Source: Micrasema longulum
Lineage: Eukaryota; Arthropoda; Insecta; Trichoptera; Brachycentridae
NCBI GenBank assembly: GCA_022494885.1
Contig: JAGVSM010001669.1
Span: 1 to 64,000, forward strand
Direction: 5' to 3'
Length of the DNA: 64,000 nt
The notes under the pieces: generated by a model
The model's input: only the letters and a program-made list of their open reading frames with translations
The model's database searches: none
Told to the model about the DNA's origin: nothing
Shown here: positions 46,256-58,539 of the stretch, piece after piece
How positions within the stretch are numbered: the first letter of the stretch is position 1
How the letters are laid out: each line of letters begins with the position of its first letter
Program-made: the position numbers and the translations under genes

Positions 46256-46963
46256 CAGCGGGGCTTCGATAGTCCGAACCCCGGCAAATCCTAACGCCTA
46301 TATAATCCGAAAGACCCCCTTACCTCTCTGTAAAGCCTCTGTGGTCCTTGTTATTCGAATCAGATGACATTTTCGGCCAAGAAACGGAAGATTTCGACCA
46401 TGAAGATGACCTGCATACCATTTAGCTTTTTTCGAAACAGAGGCTTTTAAGTTGAGATTAACAATTTATTGGCAAACAATGCCGATAGGAGCCTTTAACA
46501 GGTGAATATATAATAAGAAAAGTAAGAAATGAGCATAACAGCGAGCACGAGAGAGAATTGGAGGCATCGGAACCAGTTGCGAGGATTCCACATACTCAAG
46601 TTGCGTCTGCCGAGCGAGCGAGTACGCTTGGAACGGGTAGATGAAGTTGACATCTCAATTCCAGAAAAAATGCTTTTACTTTTACTTTTACACTTAGGGA
46701 TAAAGCGTTTTCTAGTCGCTGAATAACACTAGTCAAAGTTCTATTTTGGAATTCTTTTAAAAAGTGTGATTAATAAACATTATACTTTAATATACCATTT
46801 TGCATAAAATTTTGCAAAACTTACTTTCAGTTAGGTACAACAAACTTATAATTATAACTTTATTTTTAAAAAATGCCTTCAAAAATATCTGCATTCTATA
46901 ATTCGCTTCGAACATCCGAACAGGGTGTACATTTTGGGTGTTCGGACTATCGAGGCCCTGCTG
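46256..46963. mobile_element. Pogo/Tigger-like non-autonomous element
   Basis: The left end CAGCGGGGCTTCGATAGTCC continues GAAC. The right end GTTCGGACTATCGAGGCCCT continues GCTG, its inverse with few mismatches. TA follows the right end; the left flank is CA, one change from TA. The CAG...CTG ends, length (708 bp) and TA suggest the pogo branch of Tc1/mariner. A frame near 46345-46425 (ESDDIFGQETEDFDHEDDL) has the acidic character of a Tigger transposase tail, but this is weak. Confidence 0.6.
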
Positions 46964-47306
46964 TACTTAAAGTGACCCGTTTGTATAAATGTGTGGTTAG
47001 TAATTTCCGGAGACTGGGCGATATGATATTATCGAAGTACTCGTATAATACTTCAGCAATAAACTGTTCGATGGACCGTCACTAGAATCGAGCCATAATG
47101 CGCTACTGAAATTGCCGATTGATACAATATTTCTATACCGAATGGGAAATATGAAAAGTAATGCGGGAAAGAGGCTGACTCAGCGCTTATTATCCATTGT
47201 GAAATGTGAATTCAATAGCGCAGATAAAGACGGCTAATGCAACACGTCCACTCGCGAGATACTCTTCCTACCACCCGGCATGACGCAGGCCGGTCATTCG
47301 GCGCTG

Positions 47307-47365
47307 GGTCGGGTTGGGTTAGGTTGGGTCGGGTTAGGTTAGGTTGGGTTGGGTTGGGTCGGATC
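47307..47365 (+). repeat. Interstitial telomere-like array (GGTTA/GGTTG)n
   Basis: About eleven consecutive 5-base units of GGTTR with a few C substitutions. The insect telomere repeat is TTAGG, which read in this frame gives GGTTA. It lies far from any chromosome end in this window. Confidence 0.75.
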
Positions 47366-47369
47366 GCCA

Positions 47370-50300
47370 GTTAGCAAGATATTGCGATCGTTGAAGAAGA
47401 CGGTGAACTCCGCATGTTATGGATATGAGTAATTAAAGAATAACTGATTTTTAGAATTCAGCATTAAAGTAGAGGCTAGACAATGAATTACTTGGACAAA
47501 ATCATCTCTACGGGTGGGGTTTTTCCATCAATTACGAATTTAAAAGAAAAAAAAACTTTTTTTTGTCTCAGAAAGAAAAATATATGATTCTGTTTTTTCC
47601 CCTTGAATTCAAATATGATTCGGTTTTCCCCATTACACGAGGTTCTTAAGACTAAGGCATTTATGATTAATGACATTTTAATACTTTTTCCATTCTTAAC
47701 CGCACGATATTCGAACATTCTGACTTTCCTAAAAATTGTCAATAACTCTTTTTAATGCTCGCCAAGCTGGATTAATAGTTCCTCAAACTTTTCATCACGC
47801 ATTAGTGATCGTATTCGTGGACCCACAAATATTCCCTATTTAATTTTTGCATCACAAACTTTAGGAAACTTCTGTTTGAGGTACGTGAAACCAGGAGTGT
47901 TGTCCGTGCGTGGCTTTAGCGAAGTTCTGTGGGTGATGGAGAAATTCCGAATTCGAAAACGGACTAAAAAACTGCATTAAGTGCACCTATTGGTGCTCGT
48001 GAGACAAAAATCACGTTGACCAGTGTAATCAACAATGTTAAATTTGATTTAATGTTCTTTGGAATCAAAGAACGTTTCGGGCCAAAGTCACCCCACCCCA
48101 TCTTACGATAACTAGATCTCATTTATAAGATTTTATTTTTAGTAGGGATAATAATGGGTATATTATACGGCTAGTTTGCGTAGATTGACAGGTAAAGGTA
48201 TCATAATTGGTGTCCTCCGCAGTCCGCGGGGGCCGCCGAGGGCCACCCGTCACCTCGTCTCATTACTGTCGCGGGGCACATTCCGCCGCGCCCGCGCCCC
48301 GCGCCCCGCGTCACGTAACACCGAGAGCGGGGGGCCACTAACGATACTCCGATATCACACGAGACGTATTGATCCGCCTAACAAGTATTGCCAATATCCT
48401 CTTGCCATTATACACGATGAAATATTACAATTTGCAAGTGCCAACGCGCTATTAATGCATCGAGACGAATTAATACCGATACGAATACCGATAAAAATAT
48501 ATGAAATGGATTTAGAATAATTAACTGAACTATATTTTCAAAATAAATATGGACCAAAATGTACATAAATGTAAAAAATAAATTCAATAAAAATACGTTC
48601 GCAGAAAAACGCGGCGTGTTTGGCCTCGGTTGTTGCGACGTCAAGATTCGTGATATTGTTCCGCACAAATTTCAATGGCCAAAACAAATAAACATGAACC
48701 GTGACGTATTAGGAGCGTGGCCAATGGAATCACCGTTTTTGCGGGAATTCAAAATTACAAATTCAAAAGTATTTCTATGCTACGGATAATTGGCAAATGT
48801 TTTTTTACTGGACAATTTTCATAGACCTTTATTACTTGAAAAATGTTTTTTTTAAAACGTGATATTTCCCTATTATTACGCTTTAGTACACAAGACCAAT
48901 AATGTATCTAAGAAAGATTACGACTTGTAAACAATGTTTTGAGTTTGTCCAACATTTTGAAAAATTAAAAATAATGAAACAAAGTATTTTAGTCAATTAA
49001 TATAATATTTTCTCAACCCATCGTATGTTTTTTTTCATACACAACCCTCAAATCTAAGACCGAATTTTTAAAAAAAGGTAGCACATTTGGTTAAAATTTA
49101 ATACGTTTTTAAAAATCCACATTCTGTAGATTTTAAATGCGTTAGTGTGAGTTTTCTGAACGCGCCAGCTTAAGTTAAACTACCAGTACTTAATACCAAC
49201 AACACTCCTACATGGGCAGCACGGATATGAACCGATCATTATTATATAGTGGATGAGCTCGGGCTCCGATGGAGATGGGGTGGGTTTATGATTAATCACA
49301 AAACCAATATTGGAATGAGAAATTCTAATATTGTCACAAATGAATTACCGTATTGGGAATACCGTTGTGAGTCGAGAGAAAAATGGCGAGTTGGAGGCCA
49401 TAAAGAGGCAAATAAAAACGAAATAAGGAGTAGTTCCATTAGATTAAAGCACCAGAGGTCCAACGGAGGTTTACCACAAGAGAAATCAAAATTCAATTGT
49501 GAACTTTTTACTCATCATTGTACTGCATTATAACACCAAATGTAGCTTATTTCGAGCATTTGTTACACAAAGGTACGGTGATCAGTCTAACAATTCAGGT
49601 GCCCGGCCAAGAACAGTGGATTATTGCGGTGTAAAAACGCTATTTAAACAAAATTTCATATCGACTCTGGGACCTTAATCGTGGTAGGCGAATGCGCCCA
49701 CTACAATACGAGGCGTGATTATTATCTTCACTTCACATTTCGTGTTTTAGAATTCTTACCTTAAAGTAGCCAACGAGTCGAAAACACTAGACTTGTCCAG
49801 GGTCCCGTTTCTTTTTCACACACAGAACGATATTCATCCGCCCGGACACAGAAATTTATTTCATTATTATCAATTATGTACGTGAATAAACGTTAATACA
49901 TTATAACTTGTTTCTCAGCATGCATGCATACATACATACATATATACAGTATTTCTTATTGTATAATAATATGTAATTATTCCTTTTAATTCGCCATATT
50001 TTCCCCTGTTGCTTAACATGGTGTATTTTACGTGTCTATTTTCATATAATAGTTATAATCGTTTAAAAGGTGGAATTAAAACAAAAAAAATATTTTATAT
50101 AGGACGAGGTATTACTTAAGTCAGTTGGATATCCTAATTATATTAACTATCGGTAATCTAAAAATAGTAGCGTTGACCTGGAAATTCCAGCAAAATCTGC
50201 AGAATATCATAACGCCAGAGTTTTCTATAGAAGAGCTTTATTCGTGATGGAAACTGTTCCTTAATAGAAAATCGATAGCGGTCATTTTCAGACGGAAAAG

Positions 50301-50840
50301 ACTCCGCAAGTTTTTGCCGTTTTAATTGGATGCGATCGGCGAATTACCTGTCAACTCATAATAATCGTATGTTCTAGGTGTTACTGATTTTACCAGAAGG
50401 ATTTGCGAAAATAAATCAATAATTTAACGTTACAGTTATAAAGTCACGGAGGCAATATCAAAATAATTATGAATAAGTTGATTTTCATATCGGTGACGGA
50501 TATTTCGCCCTGTCAGTGGGGGACAGCGCGGCTACCCGCGACGTAAACATTTACAATATTATTACTGTACGACGACAAAATGACGTCAGAGTGACGTTTT
50601 AATTTCCAGCTTACAGACGGAACGGAACGCCATACTATCTCCGCCATTACGCCGTAACCCATTTATTAACAGAGTCTATCAAAGTTTGAACGGACGGCTC
50701 ATTTTCCCACAGACAGTCTAGACCGCATTAAATTCATTGTACCTACATTAAACGGAGAAAGGTATATTTTTACATTTTAAAGAACGCAAACAATTAATGT
50801 GAAACAACAGATGAGATATGAACATCGTAGTCGAGCCGAG
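47370..50840. other. Long stretch without a supported gene
   Basis: AT-rich except for a GC-rich patch at 48215-48330 (CGCCCGCGCCCCGCGCCCC). TACATACATACATATATAC-type repeats lie at about 49926-49948. A 20-base X-terminus remnant (TTTTGAGTTTGTCCAACAT) is near 48940. No gene was recognised. Confidence 0.4.
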
Positions 50841-50844
50841 CCGG

Positions 50845-51018
50845 TGGGTCGTGGTCTCGTGGTAGTATTGCGGACTCCGATCCGGAGATCCGCGTTGTTT
50901 TACCGCAGCAGGATTCCCATTTTCCAACACGAGTATTTACAACTTAGTGAAACGGTTACCAAAAATGTCAATATTTAGTAAAAGACAAGAACGCCAGTGT
51001 TTATTTTTACTTAAAAAT
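50845..51018 (+). mobile_element. tRNA-derived SINE S2 (diverged)
   Basis: GGGTCGTGGTCTCGTGGTAG and GCGGACTCCGATCCGGAGAT match the S2 head. The B box is disrupted (TTGTTTTACCGCAGCAGGATTC). The body ACACGAGTATTTACAACTTA and the tail follow. Confidence 0.6.
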
Positions 51019-51884
51019 GGTCTCATTAGAACTTACCTTTGCGTAACGCTAGTGTACCGGGTTGTTGAGAGTTGAATGGTCGAAGGCTACGCCCTTCACC
51101 CGTTCTTTCGTCCGCGCCCCTCGGAGACAGCCTGTCGCACCGCGTTATCCGAACACCATCGTCATCTTCTGCCCCGCCTACATTTCTGCAGCTGATTTTG
51201 AAGATGGATCCCAAATAGGCGCGCAATGTATGCCTCGTGATAGGCATGCCGGGACAGGCTCTAATTTCCTTCAATTCATTTCGTGAGACAACCACAGCAC
51301 TCGGGAGAAATATTTTCTTTGAAATATCGAAGTAATTCGAGGGTTACATTTATCACTTACTCACTTAAAAAAAACTAATTAACCGACATCTTCAAATTTT
51401 AAAACTCGTTAAAAATATAATAATGTTATAAGTTTATATTTCGCGTCTACCTTTAGGAACAAAGCAACAAAAGTCATATAACACACCTCTAAATTTAAGA
51501 ACTCCGTAGCTATAACGAAATTTCATGTAGTAAGTAGGCAAAAGGTACAGGCACAGGTACACGTTGAATTATGCAAGATGTTGTTACAGATAACGCGACA
51601 ACTTAGATTACATTATAATTTTATCAGAATTACGAAATCTCATTTGCTTAACCTAATTCGATCGAAGACTTTCGTAAATTAGACAAATAAATTATCAAAT
51701 TTCAAGTGTAATAATATTTTTGAATAGAGAAAAAAATTATTTCATTTATCACGAGCACTAGGTAATATTAATATTACTATTAAATTTTGTTAACTTACGA
51801 CCGAAAGAAAATGGCCCCCAACATGAAATATAATAAAATAGATTTTTCAAAAAGGCCTATCGTAACAAATACTACTTTGAGTTC

Positions 51885-52240
51885 ATTGGACGTGCATATC
51901 GACGGTGGGAAGGCAAAATTTACCAAACGACATGTGCCAACTTTACAGAAGAGCCGATCAAGTTATAATGTTTTTTTTTAATAAATAAAAAAATCTTATA
52001 CAAGGGCGGTAGAGTTTTCAATGTGTAATAATTAATAAACAATTTGACCATAATTAATATTTTTTCCTAAGCTATTTCATATTCGGTACCTCCCCTCTAC
52101 CTTATTGGCTCGATTCCTACATAATTGAAATAATTTTTTTAAATATATACTTTTTTTTTTAATAAAAAAAAAACTTTAATTGGCTCTTCAATGCAGCTTA
52201 GTAAATTTTGCCTTTCCGCGGTCGATACTATTCATTTTCG
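51885..52240. repeat. Inverted pair of an unclassified repeat
   Basis: TCGACGGTGGGAAGGCAAAA then TTTACC and GAAGAGCC near 51898-51960 recur inverted at 52185-52228 (GGCTCTTCAATG, GTAAATTTTGCCTTTCCGCG, GTCGA). Both copies end in long A or T runs facing each other. Confidence 0.6.
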
Positions 52241-52249
52241 TATATGTAA

Positions 52250-53985
52250 AAAATACATAGTACGTAGTAAAAGTGTGACAAGGTGAAGTAAAAACGCAAA
52301 ATAAGTATATGGTACAAGTAAAAATCCTTTATTTTTACGCCCGTAGCGTATTTTACGATTATTATTAATAGTTCCCGCATGATCTACTTCGCGCCGACCT
52401 TTATAAAGTCTACAATAAAATATCGGAAGTCGGAAAATGACTTTTGAAGTAATAAGTGTGTTTACACGCGTAAAAGAATAATCGTGATAAGTAGAGTTGC
52501 GTAATGAAGTGAAAACATCGAAAACGCAACCGATAAATCTGGCTTGAAGATTATCTTCAGTCATCGCGTGATGATGGATGTTATTTCTGGAAAATTCAGC
52601 CGCCACTTTTAGCTCCGGGAGTTTTTTCAACTGTCGGAAAGTAACTCATTACTCACTAAACAGCGAAATGAGAACTGCTAAAACGAATTTGCATTCAACC
52701 GGAGGCAGTAGACACTTGAAAGGAAAAATGGAAAGAATCTCTCGCTGGTTACTGGTTACTGGTTAATGGTTAACGGTGGGAGAGGGGAAGAGTAGAAATA
52801 AAAAACACTTTCCAGTAATACAATAGAAAGGGTACGATAAAAAACCGGGTCAAACCCGAAGGTGTGCTTTACATTTAGAAAAGCTTGTTTTCAAAAATAC
52901 TCGAAGTGATGTTTTTTTCTAAAGCTGTAAAGTCGAGCAAAGTAACAACGGGCCACTGTTTTAAGTAAGACGAGATTTTCCAAAGTAAAGTAACTTTAAA
53001 GAGCTTGATTAAAACGTGTTACTCAGGCTTGGGACTTAAGTTTAGATCATATACCGAAACTATTTGCGTTTTTGCGAAGAAATTAGATTTTATTATTCAA
53101 CAGCTTAAATGAAAAATAATAGTGTGATAATCCTCTGTATAACAGCGAAAATTATGCTTATTAAATTGTCCAGTGTCATTTTTGTGATGCAATTTTGACG
53201 CTAACATCAAATTGGAAACAATTGTTTAATTTTATATTAATTTACACATTTTACAGAATTTGCGCAGAATAATATTGTTATAATTAAGTATAAAAAAAGA
53301 TTGGTTGTTGATAATCACCTTAGTTTTTAAACTACACTAGTTTATTAAAAAAATACACAATTCGTTTTGAAATTGCAGTATCTAGTTAGGTAAACATTTT
53401 AATTAAAGTAGTGTGGTCGAAAAAACTTAGTGATATTTATTTTAAATTGATTATTTCAAAAGTCTTTCCGTAAATTTTACGCCGAATCAATAAATAAATC
53501 ATGTAGGGTAGATTCTTATGCTCGCAAATATGAGATATTTAATGGTGATTCGTTGGAACTTTTTAGTAGTTACCTGTTTAATTAGAAATATTTTAAACTC
53601 ACGTAAATGAGGAGGAAACTTCATAGACGTGTGTTTTTCCGTAACTGTAGCCTCAATCTCACGTCGTGTACGTACCGTTTCCCTTCGTTCAGAGACAACT
53701 CAAATGTTCTCATAACAAGACTATAAAACCAAACATTAGACGCGAGGCAGAATAAACATGTCGAGTTACTTCAAAAGCTCATCCCCCCCCCCACACCACC
53801 ATCCACCAACCGTCATACAGAGGGAGACTAATTTATTACAAAGCAAAATAAATCATAAGAAAGGTCGACGCCATATTTAATCTTAGATAAATCTAGGGAA
53901 ACGCTGAATTTTATTTGTGTTTTTAAGACTGAAAAATCTCGAACAGAAGAAAAACACAAGCCATGTCGTACGGTGGTAATTCATC
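52250..53985. other. Stretch without a supported gene
   Basis: AT-rich. GGTTACT repeats occur at about 52744-52766. No coding sequence was recognised. Confidence 0.4.
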
Positions 53986-53992
53986 ATTTCAG

Positions 53993-54113
53993 GGCTGGTA
54001 TTCTGGAAGGAATTCCGCGCGAAGAGATCGCTCTGTTAGCGAGTATTTAGTACGTAATAAGAGTTAAAAATGCGTTTTCTGCGCGCGCTTTTGCGTTCGG
54101 AATACCACCCCAG
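53993..54113. mobile_element. Possible small MITE with GGTATTC ends
   Basis: CAGGGCTGGTATTCTGGAAG at the left is partly mirrored by GCGTTCGGAATACCACCCC at the right. It abuts the M1 palindrome. The match is short. Confidence 0.35.
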
Positions 54114-54595
54114 GGCTCCGATTACAATGGGAAGTAAACATTTATCATAAATTTTATCTACAAAGTAAAATTAAGTTTTCTGTATGAAAAGCAGAATATG
54201 CGTTCATTTTTTTCTTCTAAACAAGTTCAATTATAGGTTATCGACGAAGATACTAAATTTTTTTACGCAAACGAACTCATTTTCGTACACAAATATCGGT
54301 TTTTCTTTATAGACAGTCGAAGATAACTCTGTTAACTTCCTATTGTTATCGAGGCACTGGCACGCGATAATGAACGGCTATCTTCATCGGTATAAACTAA
54401 TATCGATATTTATGTACGAAAGTGTGTATATTTTTACGAAAATTCAAAGTATCTTCGTCGGTAACCGGTAATTGAACATGTTTAGAAAAAAAGTGTATAC
54501 ATATTCTATTTTTCATACAGAAAACTTAATTACACTTTGTAGATAAAAATTAAAGATAAATTTTAACTTCCCATCAGAATACGTACCCTGGTAGG
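54112..54595. mobile_element. M1 MITEs, two copies head to head forming a 480-bp palindrome
   Basis: 54112-54362 has M1 ends at both sides (CCAGGGCTCCGATTACAATG; AACTTCCTATTGTTATCGAG then GCACTGG). 54363-54595 is a second, inverted M1 copy ending CTTCCCATCAGAATACGTAC and CCTGG. Long internal stretches are mirrored (ACTTTGTAGATAAAA with TTTTATCTACAAAGT). No coding capacity. Confidence 0.7.
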
Positions 54596-55063
54596 ATAGC
54601 TCTTCACCCTCTCTCCCTTCCTCCGCCTCTCCATTCCCGACCGCCGCAGTGCCTACTACGTACTATGGTCCGTAGGTAACTGAAAGCTTTTAACAGCCAC
54701 GTCTACATACTCGTACTTGATAAACCGCATTTTACTAATAATCGTTCGTCAATATTGTTCATGTTATTCCAAACAGAGAATTATCATTCATTTGTATGTT
54801 GGTAAATTAAATTCGAGAGAAATTTACCACCACAACCGTCAAGTGCGTGGTGTTCATTACTTAACCGTATATTTAATGAATTAACTGGTATTATAATTCA
54901 ACATTTATTAAGTAAATAAATAATTATATTCGAAAAACGTATAGTTCAGCTACCGATATTCTGAAAGGGATAAAAATAGTTTAACCTATAAAATCAATGC
55001 ATTAAGTGCCTAGTGGGAGTCGATTAAAAATCTAGATTGTCCAGATTGTAGTATGTATATTTT

Positions 55064-55192
55064 GGCGGCCTCCGTGGTATAATGAAGGTTCCGGGTTAGA
55101 TTTCTGGTGAGAACACTAGCCTGGGCGTTCTGTGCAATTCACCACTAAAATTGGGCCTCGTGGTCTGTTGTGGTAAAAAAAAATACAATATG
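55064..55192 (+). mobile_element. tRNA-derived SINE S1 (internally deleted)
   Basis: GGCGGCCTCCGTGGTATAAT jumps to GAAGGTTCCGGGTTAGATTT, losing most of the stretch between the A and B boxes. The S1 body (GGTGAGAACACTAGCCTGGG) and tail follow. Confidence 0.7.
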
Positions 55193-55199
55193 TAATTAA

Positions 55200-56200
55200 C
55201 ACGAAGCATTTTATCGATTTATGTAAAAAATGACTATTTTTGTACAATCCATTTTTACTGAAAATTTACCGAATAAAGTGGTTTTGAAAAGCGTTATTTC
55301 TCTCTAGCGTTGCGGTCGGAGACTATTCCTCGAATTCTAAAAGCGAAAAGGGACAATGCCGATAGAAGAATCGAAGTTTTATTTTGCTTTGTATTTGTCT
55401 ATTGGCAATGCTTCCAGTCAATTTTACCGACTGCGACTCGTTCACAGTCGGTTGGCTTCCAATACTCGGAGAGCTCCGCCTTTCCCAGCAAGGATAAGAA
55501 TACGGGAGCACGCTTCGGCCATAAAATGAAATGTACTTCGAATGACGTGTAAAGAAAATAAACAAGTTGCAAAATAAGTATAATTACATCGATCCCGTGA
55601 TCGCACGATACTAGATACAATCATTATTATTACAAGTTATGGTATATGCCGATGCGAACGGAACATGAGCGTCACGACTGATTCTGTCACAAACCGACGT
55701 ATCAAAATGATAGTTTGCTCATATGGAACGTATTAATGGCGGAAGAATTGTTTTAAAATGTATATTATGGAGAGTGCGAATGAAAACAAAGGACGTGAAA
55801 GGCAAATAAAAAGCTGACATAATCAAATGAATCTAAACATTGTATTCTAGTGATGTCAATATTCTACGTAATCGAAGGGCATGTTTAATATGTGCAAGAC
55901 GTGTGTAGAAAAATTGCACTGTATAAATTTGCCATTGTACATAATTAAAAAAGTCGGGATGCGGTTCTGTGGTAGTACCGTGCGCAGTTGGTTACAACGT
56001 TACAACGTTACAACACCAACACAGCTAACAATGAAACTGGCGTCGCGGGTTCGGACCTGCAAATTGCAAAAAAAAAGTACAAGAAATATTATTTTCTCTA
56101 TTGGTCTGTGTATGGTGGTGTTTTTTTCATATACTCTATTTCCCACCTGCTGAAAAACCGATAAAACGAAGGCTCAGCGGGTTATTATTATTTTTATATT
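55200..56200. other. Stretch without a supported gene
   Basis: Nothing recognised except GTTACAACGTTACAACGTTA, a short tandem repeat near 55991-56010. Confidence 0.4.
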
Positions 56201-56204
56201 TGAA

Positions 56205-56335
56205 AAAGGGCTGACGCCGGATTCGGTCGGTAGAAAAAATACAAAATACGTGGTTAAAAACAACGTTGTTTTAACCACGTATTTTATTGTAATAAATAAC
56301 CACAAAGTTGGCGCTTCGAATATCAAATTTATTTT
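56205..56335 (+). mobile_element. Penelope-like terminus (copy g)
   Basis: GGGCTGACGCCGGATTCGGT, then CGGTAGAAAAAA and GTGGTTAAAAACAACGTTGT match copies a and d, but stem II and GAAAC are lost. AAATACGTGGTT and AACCACGTATTT form an inverted repeat within it. ATAACCACAAAGTTGGCGCT ends the shared part. Confidence 0.5.
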
Positions 56336-56339
56336 TAAG

Positions 56340-57480
56340 TAAATTAGGTAAATGATTTTTTTGAAACAATTTCATATTCATGGAAAAACCTACACTTTTA
56401 GGTAAAAATACGATATTATGTACAGGTCCTAATCCAAATTATGTAATAAGACATCGTTTACTTATCACGTGCGATACGAAACCACAAGAAGACAAAGGTT
56501 GCCATTGCAAGATGCGCGGAAACTCGATTGGCGTTTTTAGGAATCACCACTTTTTGTTGAACAGCCCCGCTTTATACAGGTGTCCTATTTTAAGCATTTA
56601 TTTTGGTAAGCGCTAAAATTATAATAATCTTCATTTCATTTCATAAGTACCTATTTGTCGAAAAGAAAAACGGGGTAGTGGTAGATAATCTCAGAGTACC
56701 TATTTTCACATATTTGTATAATTACTTTTATGTATGGTGTTTAGGCGCGGCGCTGTTTAGGTGAAATATAACGCGGTGAAAAAAATTAGGGTGGAAATAT
56801 AACAATTTCAATTAATAGTTATCAAAACTGTAATCCTAGATTAGAAGTTTAGTGAGGAAATTTTCCTTATTTTTTTTTATTACCCTCAAAAATTATGACA
56901 CTCGACTCATGCCTAAACGCTCAGTCATGCCCAACGCGTAGTAATTCGTTCTTCGACCCCCGGCCAAGCGTGAGGTTTAGAATGAAAACGTGTCAAAACC
57001 TTTCGGATAAACATTGTTAAAAGGATTGCGTAACTTTTCATTGGTAAATATTTGTTTATGAGTGATTAACAAAGCTTAAAACGATTCAAATATAAATGTT
57101 GTTTTTTGTAAACGTCAAACTCAGCTTAGCTGCGCGATTGCGAAGCTCTTCTTACTTACATAGTTGCACTATAGGAATATGTTTTTAAAATATAATGAAT
57201 GTGAGTAAATATTCTTTTTGCATTCTCTAAAATTCAGCGAAAAGAAAAAAATGGGTCGAAATTATGAGGAATTTAAGGAAAGAGCCAGATTAAGATCCAC
57301 CAAAAACAAATGTTAAAATACAAACTTTTTTATATAAGATAAATGAGTATCCTACAATTGTTGGTAGCATAAGCACGATATTTGAATGCAGCCCTGGTAT
57401 AAATAAACAAACTTAGTAACCATGGGCATGTTTTCGTGTCACTAGTTTTTTAAATATTTTAAACTCAACTTAAGTTAACT
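56340..57480. other. Stretch without a supported gene
   Basis: AT-rich; a 78-codon frame at 56380 has no domain. No repeats were recognised. Confidence 0.4.
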
Positions 57481-57483
57481 TTT

Positions 57484-58125
57484 TGGAACAAGGGGATGTT
57501 TTATGCAAAGAGCAATATAGGTTCAGAACAAATCAATCCTGCGAAATGGCTATTGATCTTGTTTTAGAAGATTGGAAAGGGAAACTGACAAAAAGATGTT
57601 CGTAATTGCAGTTTTCTTGGACCTCAAAAGAGCCTTTGAAACAACTGACAGAGAATTTTTTTTTTTATTGAAGAGTATTATAATAAAAGGAACAGCGATA
57701 CAATGGTTTGAAGAGTATCTGAGTGACAGATTCCAAATAACAAAAGTGAATGACGAAGTTTCTGAGCAGCTAAAACTAGCATTAGAAGTACCGCAAGGAT
57801 CTGTTCTCGGACCAGTTCTATTTATTATTTACATTAATGATATTTTAGAGACATTAAAATATTCTAAAATAAGACTCTTTGCAGACGATGCGTTAATATA
57901 CTAGTATATATCGGAAGAAAATTATAAAACAATACTGGACAAATTGAATCATGATCTAAATAATGTATTTCTATGGCTAAAAATTAATTAATTAAAATTA
58001 AATATAAACAAAACAAAATATATGAATATAAGAAATTTAAAAAAAGAAGTAACGCCGTCAATTGTAGTAGATAATGAAAAACTGAAAGAAGTTGGTGAAA
58101 TTAACTATTTGGGTGTAATGGGTGT
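57484..58125 (+). pseudogene. LINE A reverse transcriptase, polymerase domain relic
   Basis: The first frame reads FLEQGDVLCKEQYRFRTNQS, then CEMAIDLVLEDW. After a one-base shift near 57572 the open part is KKMFVIAVFLDLKRAFETTD, later EVPQGSVLGPVLFIIYIND and RLFADDALIY, then a stop at 57902. These are the non-LTR reverse-transcriptase blocks: QYxFR, the D-x-x-x-A-F block with one catalytic Asp, PQGSVLGP, and FADD with the catalytic Asp pair. The frame resumes with EVGEINYLGV near 58120. Endonuclease and upstream parts are absent. The family is CR1/Jockey-like as far as motifs tell. Confidence 0.88.
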
Positions 58126-58319
58126 TAAATCGGGATGTGGTCCTGTGGCTAGGTGTCTCGGACTCACGGACCAAAGGTCCGTGGTCCGAATCCCGCTCGA
58201 CCCCAACTCGATTCCGTTTTCTAATAGTGAATTATTTACAACTCGTTGAAAATGGCCCTCAAAAATGAAATATGAGAACACCAATATTTCTTTTTTTATT
58301 TTGAAAAAAATAAAAAAAA
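58126..58319 (+). mobile_element. SINE S2 inserted in LINE A
   Basis: ATGTGGTCCTGTGGCTAGGT, TCTCGGACTCACGGACC and GTGGTCCGAATCCCGCTCGA (B box) are followed by the S2 body and an AATAAAAAAAA tail. LINE A coding sequence (TATTTGGGTGTAATG before, ATGATGGATTTTAAACATAC after) flanks it directly. Confidence 0.8.
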
Positions 58320-58539
58320 TGATGGATTTTAAACATACATTTCATCAAAATACTAAGATGGTAACAAAAAAGATTCTACTTTGGGAAGAATTATAATATT
58401 TTTATTTTTTTTAAACTCAGAATATTGAAAAAAAAAAATCTAAGCAAACATGAACATAATTACAACACAAGAGAAAAGGAAGAAATCAGACTCCCATTTA
58501 GAAAAAAGGCAAAGTCAATCGTCAATCAATCTTGTCACA

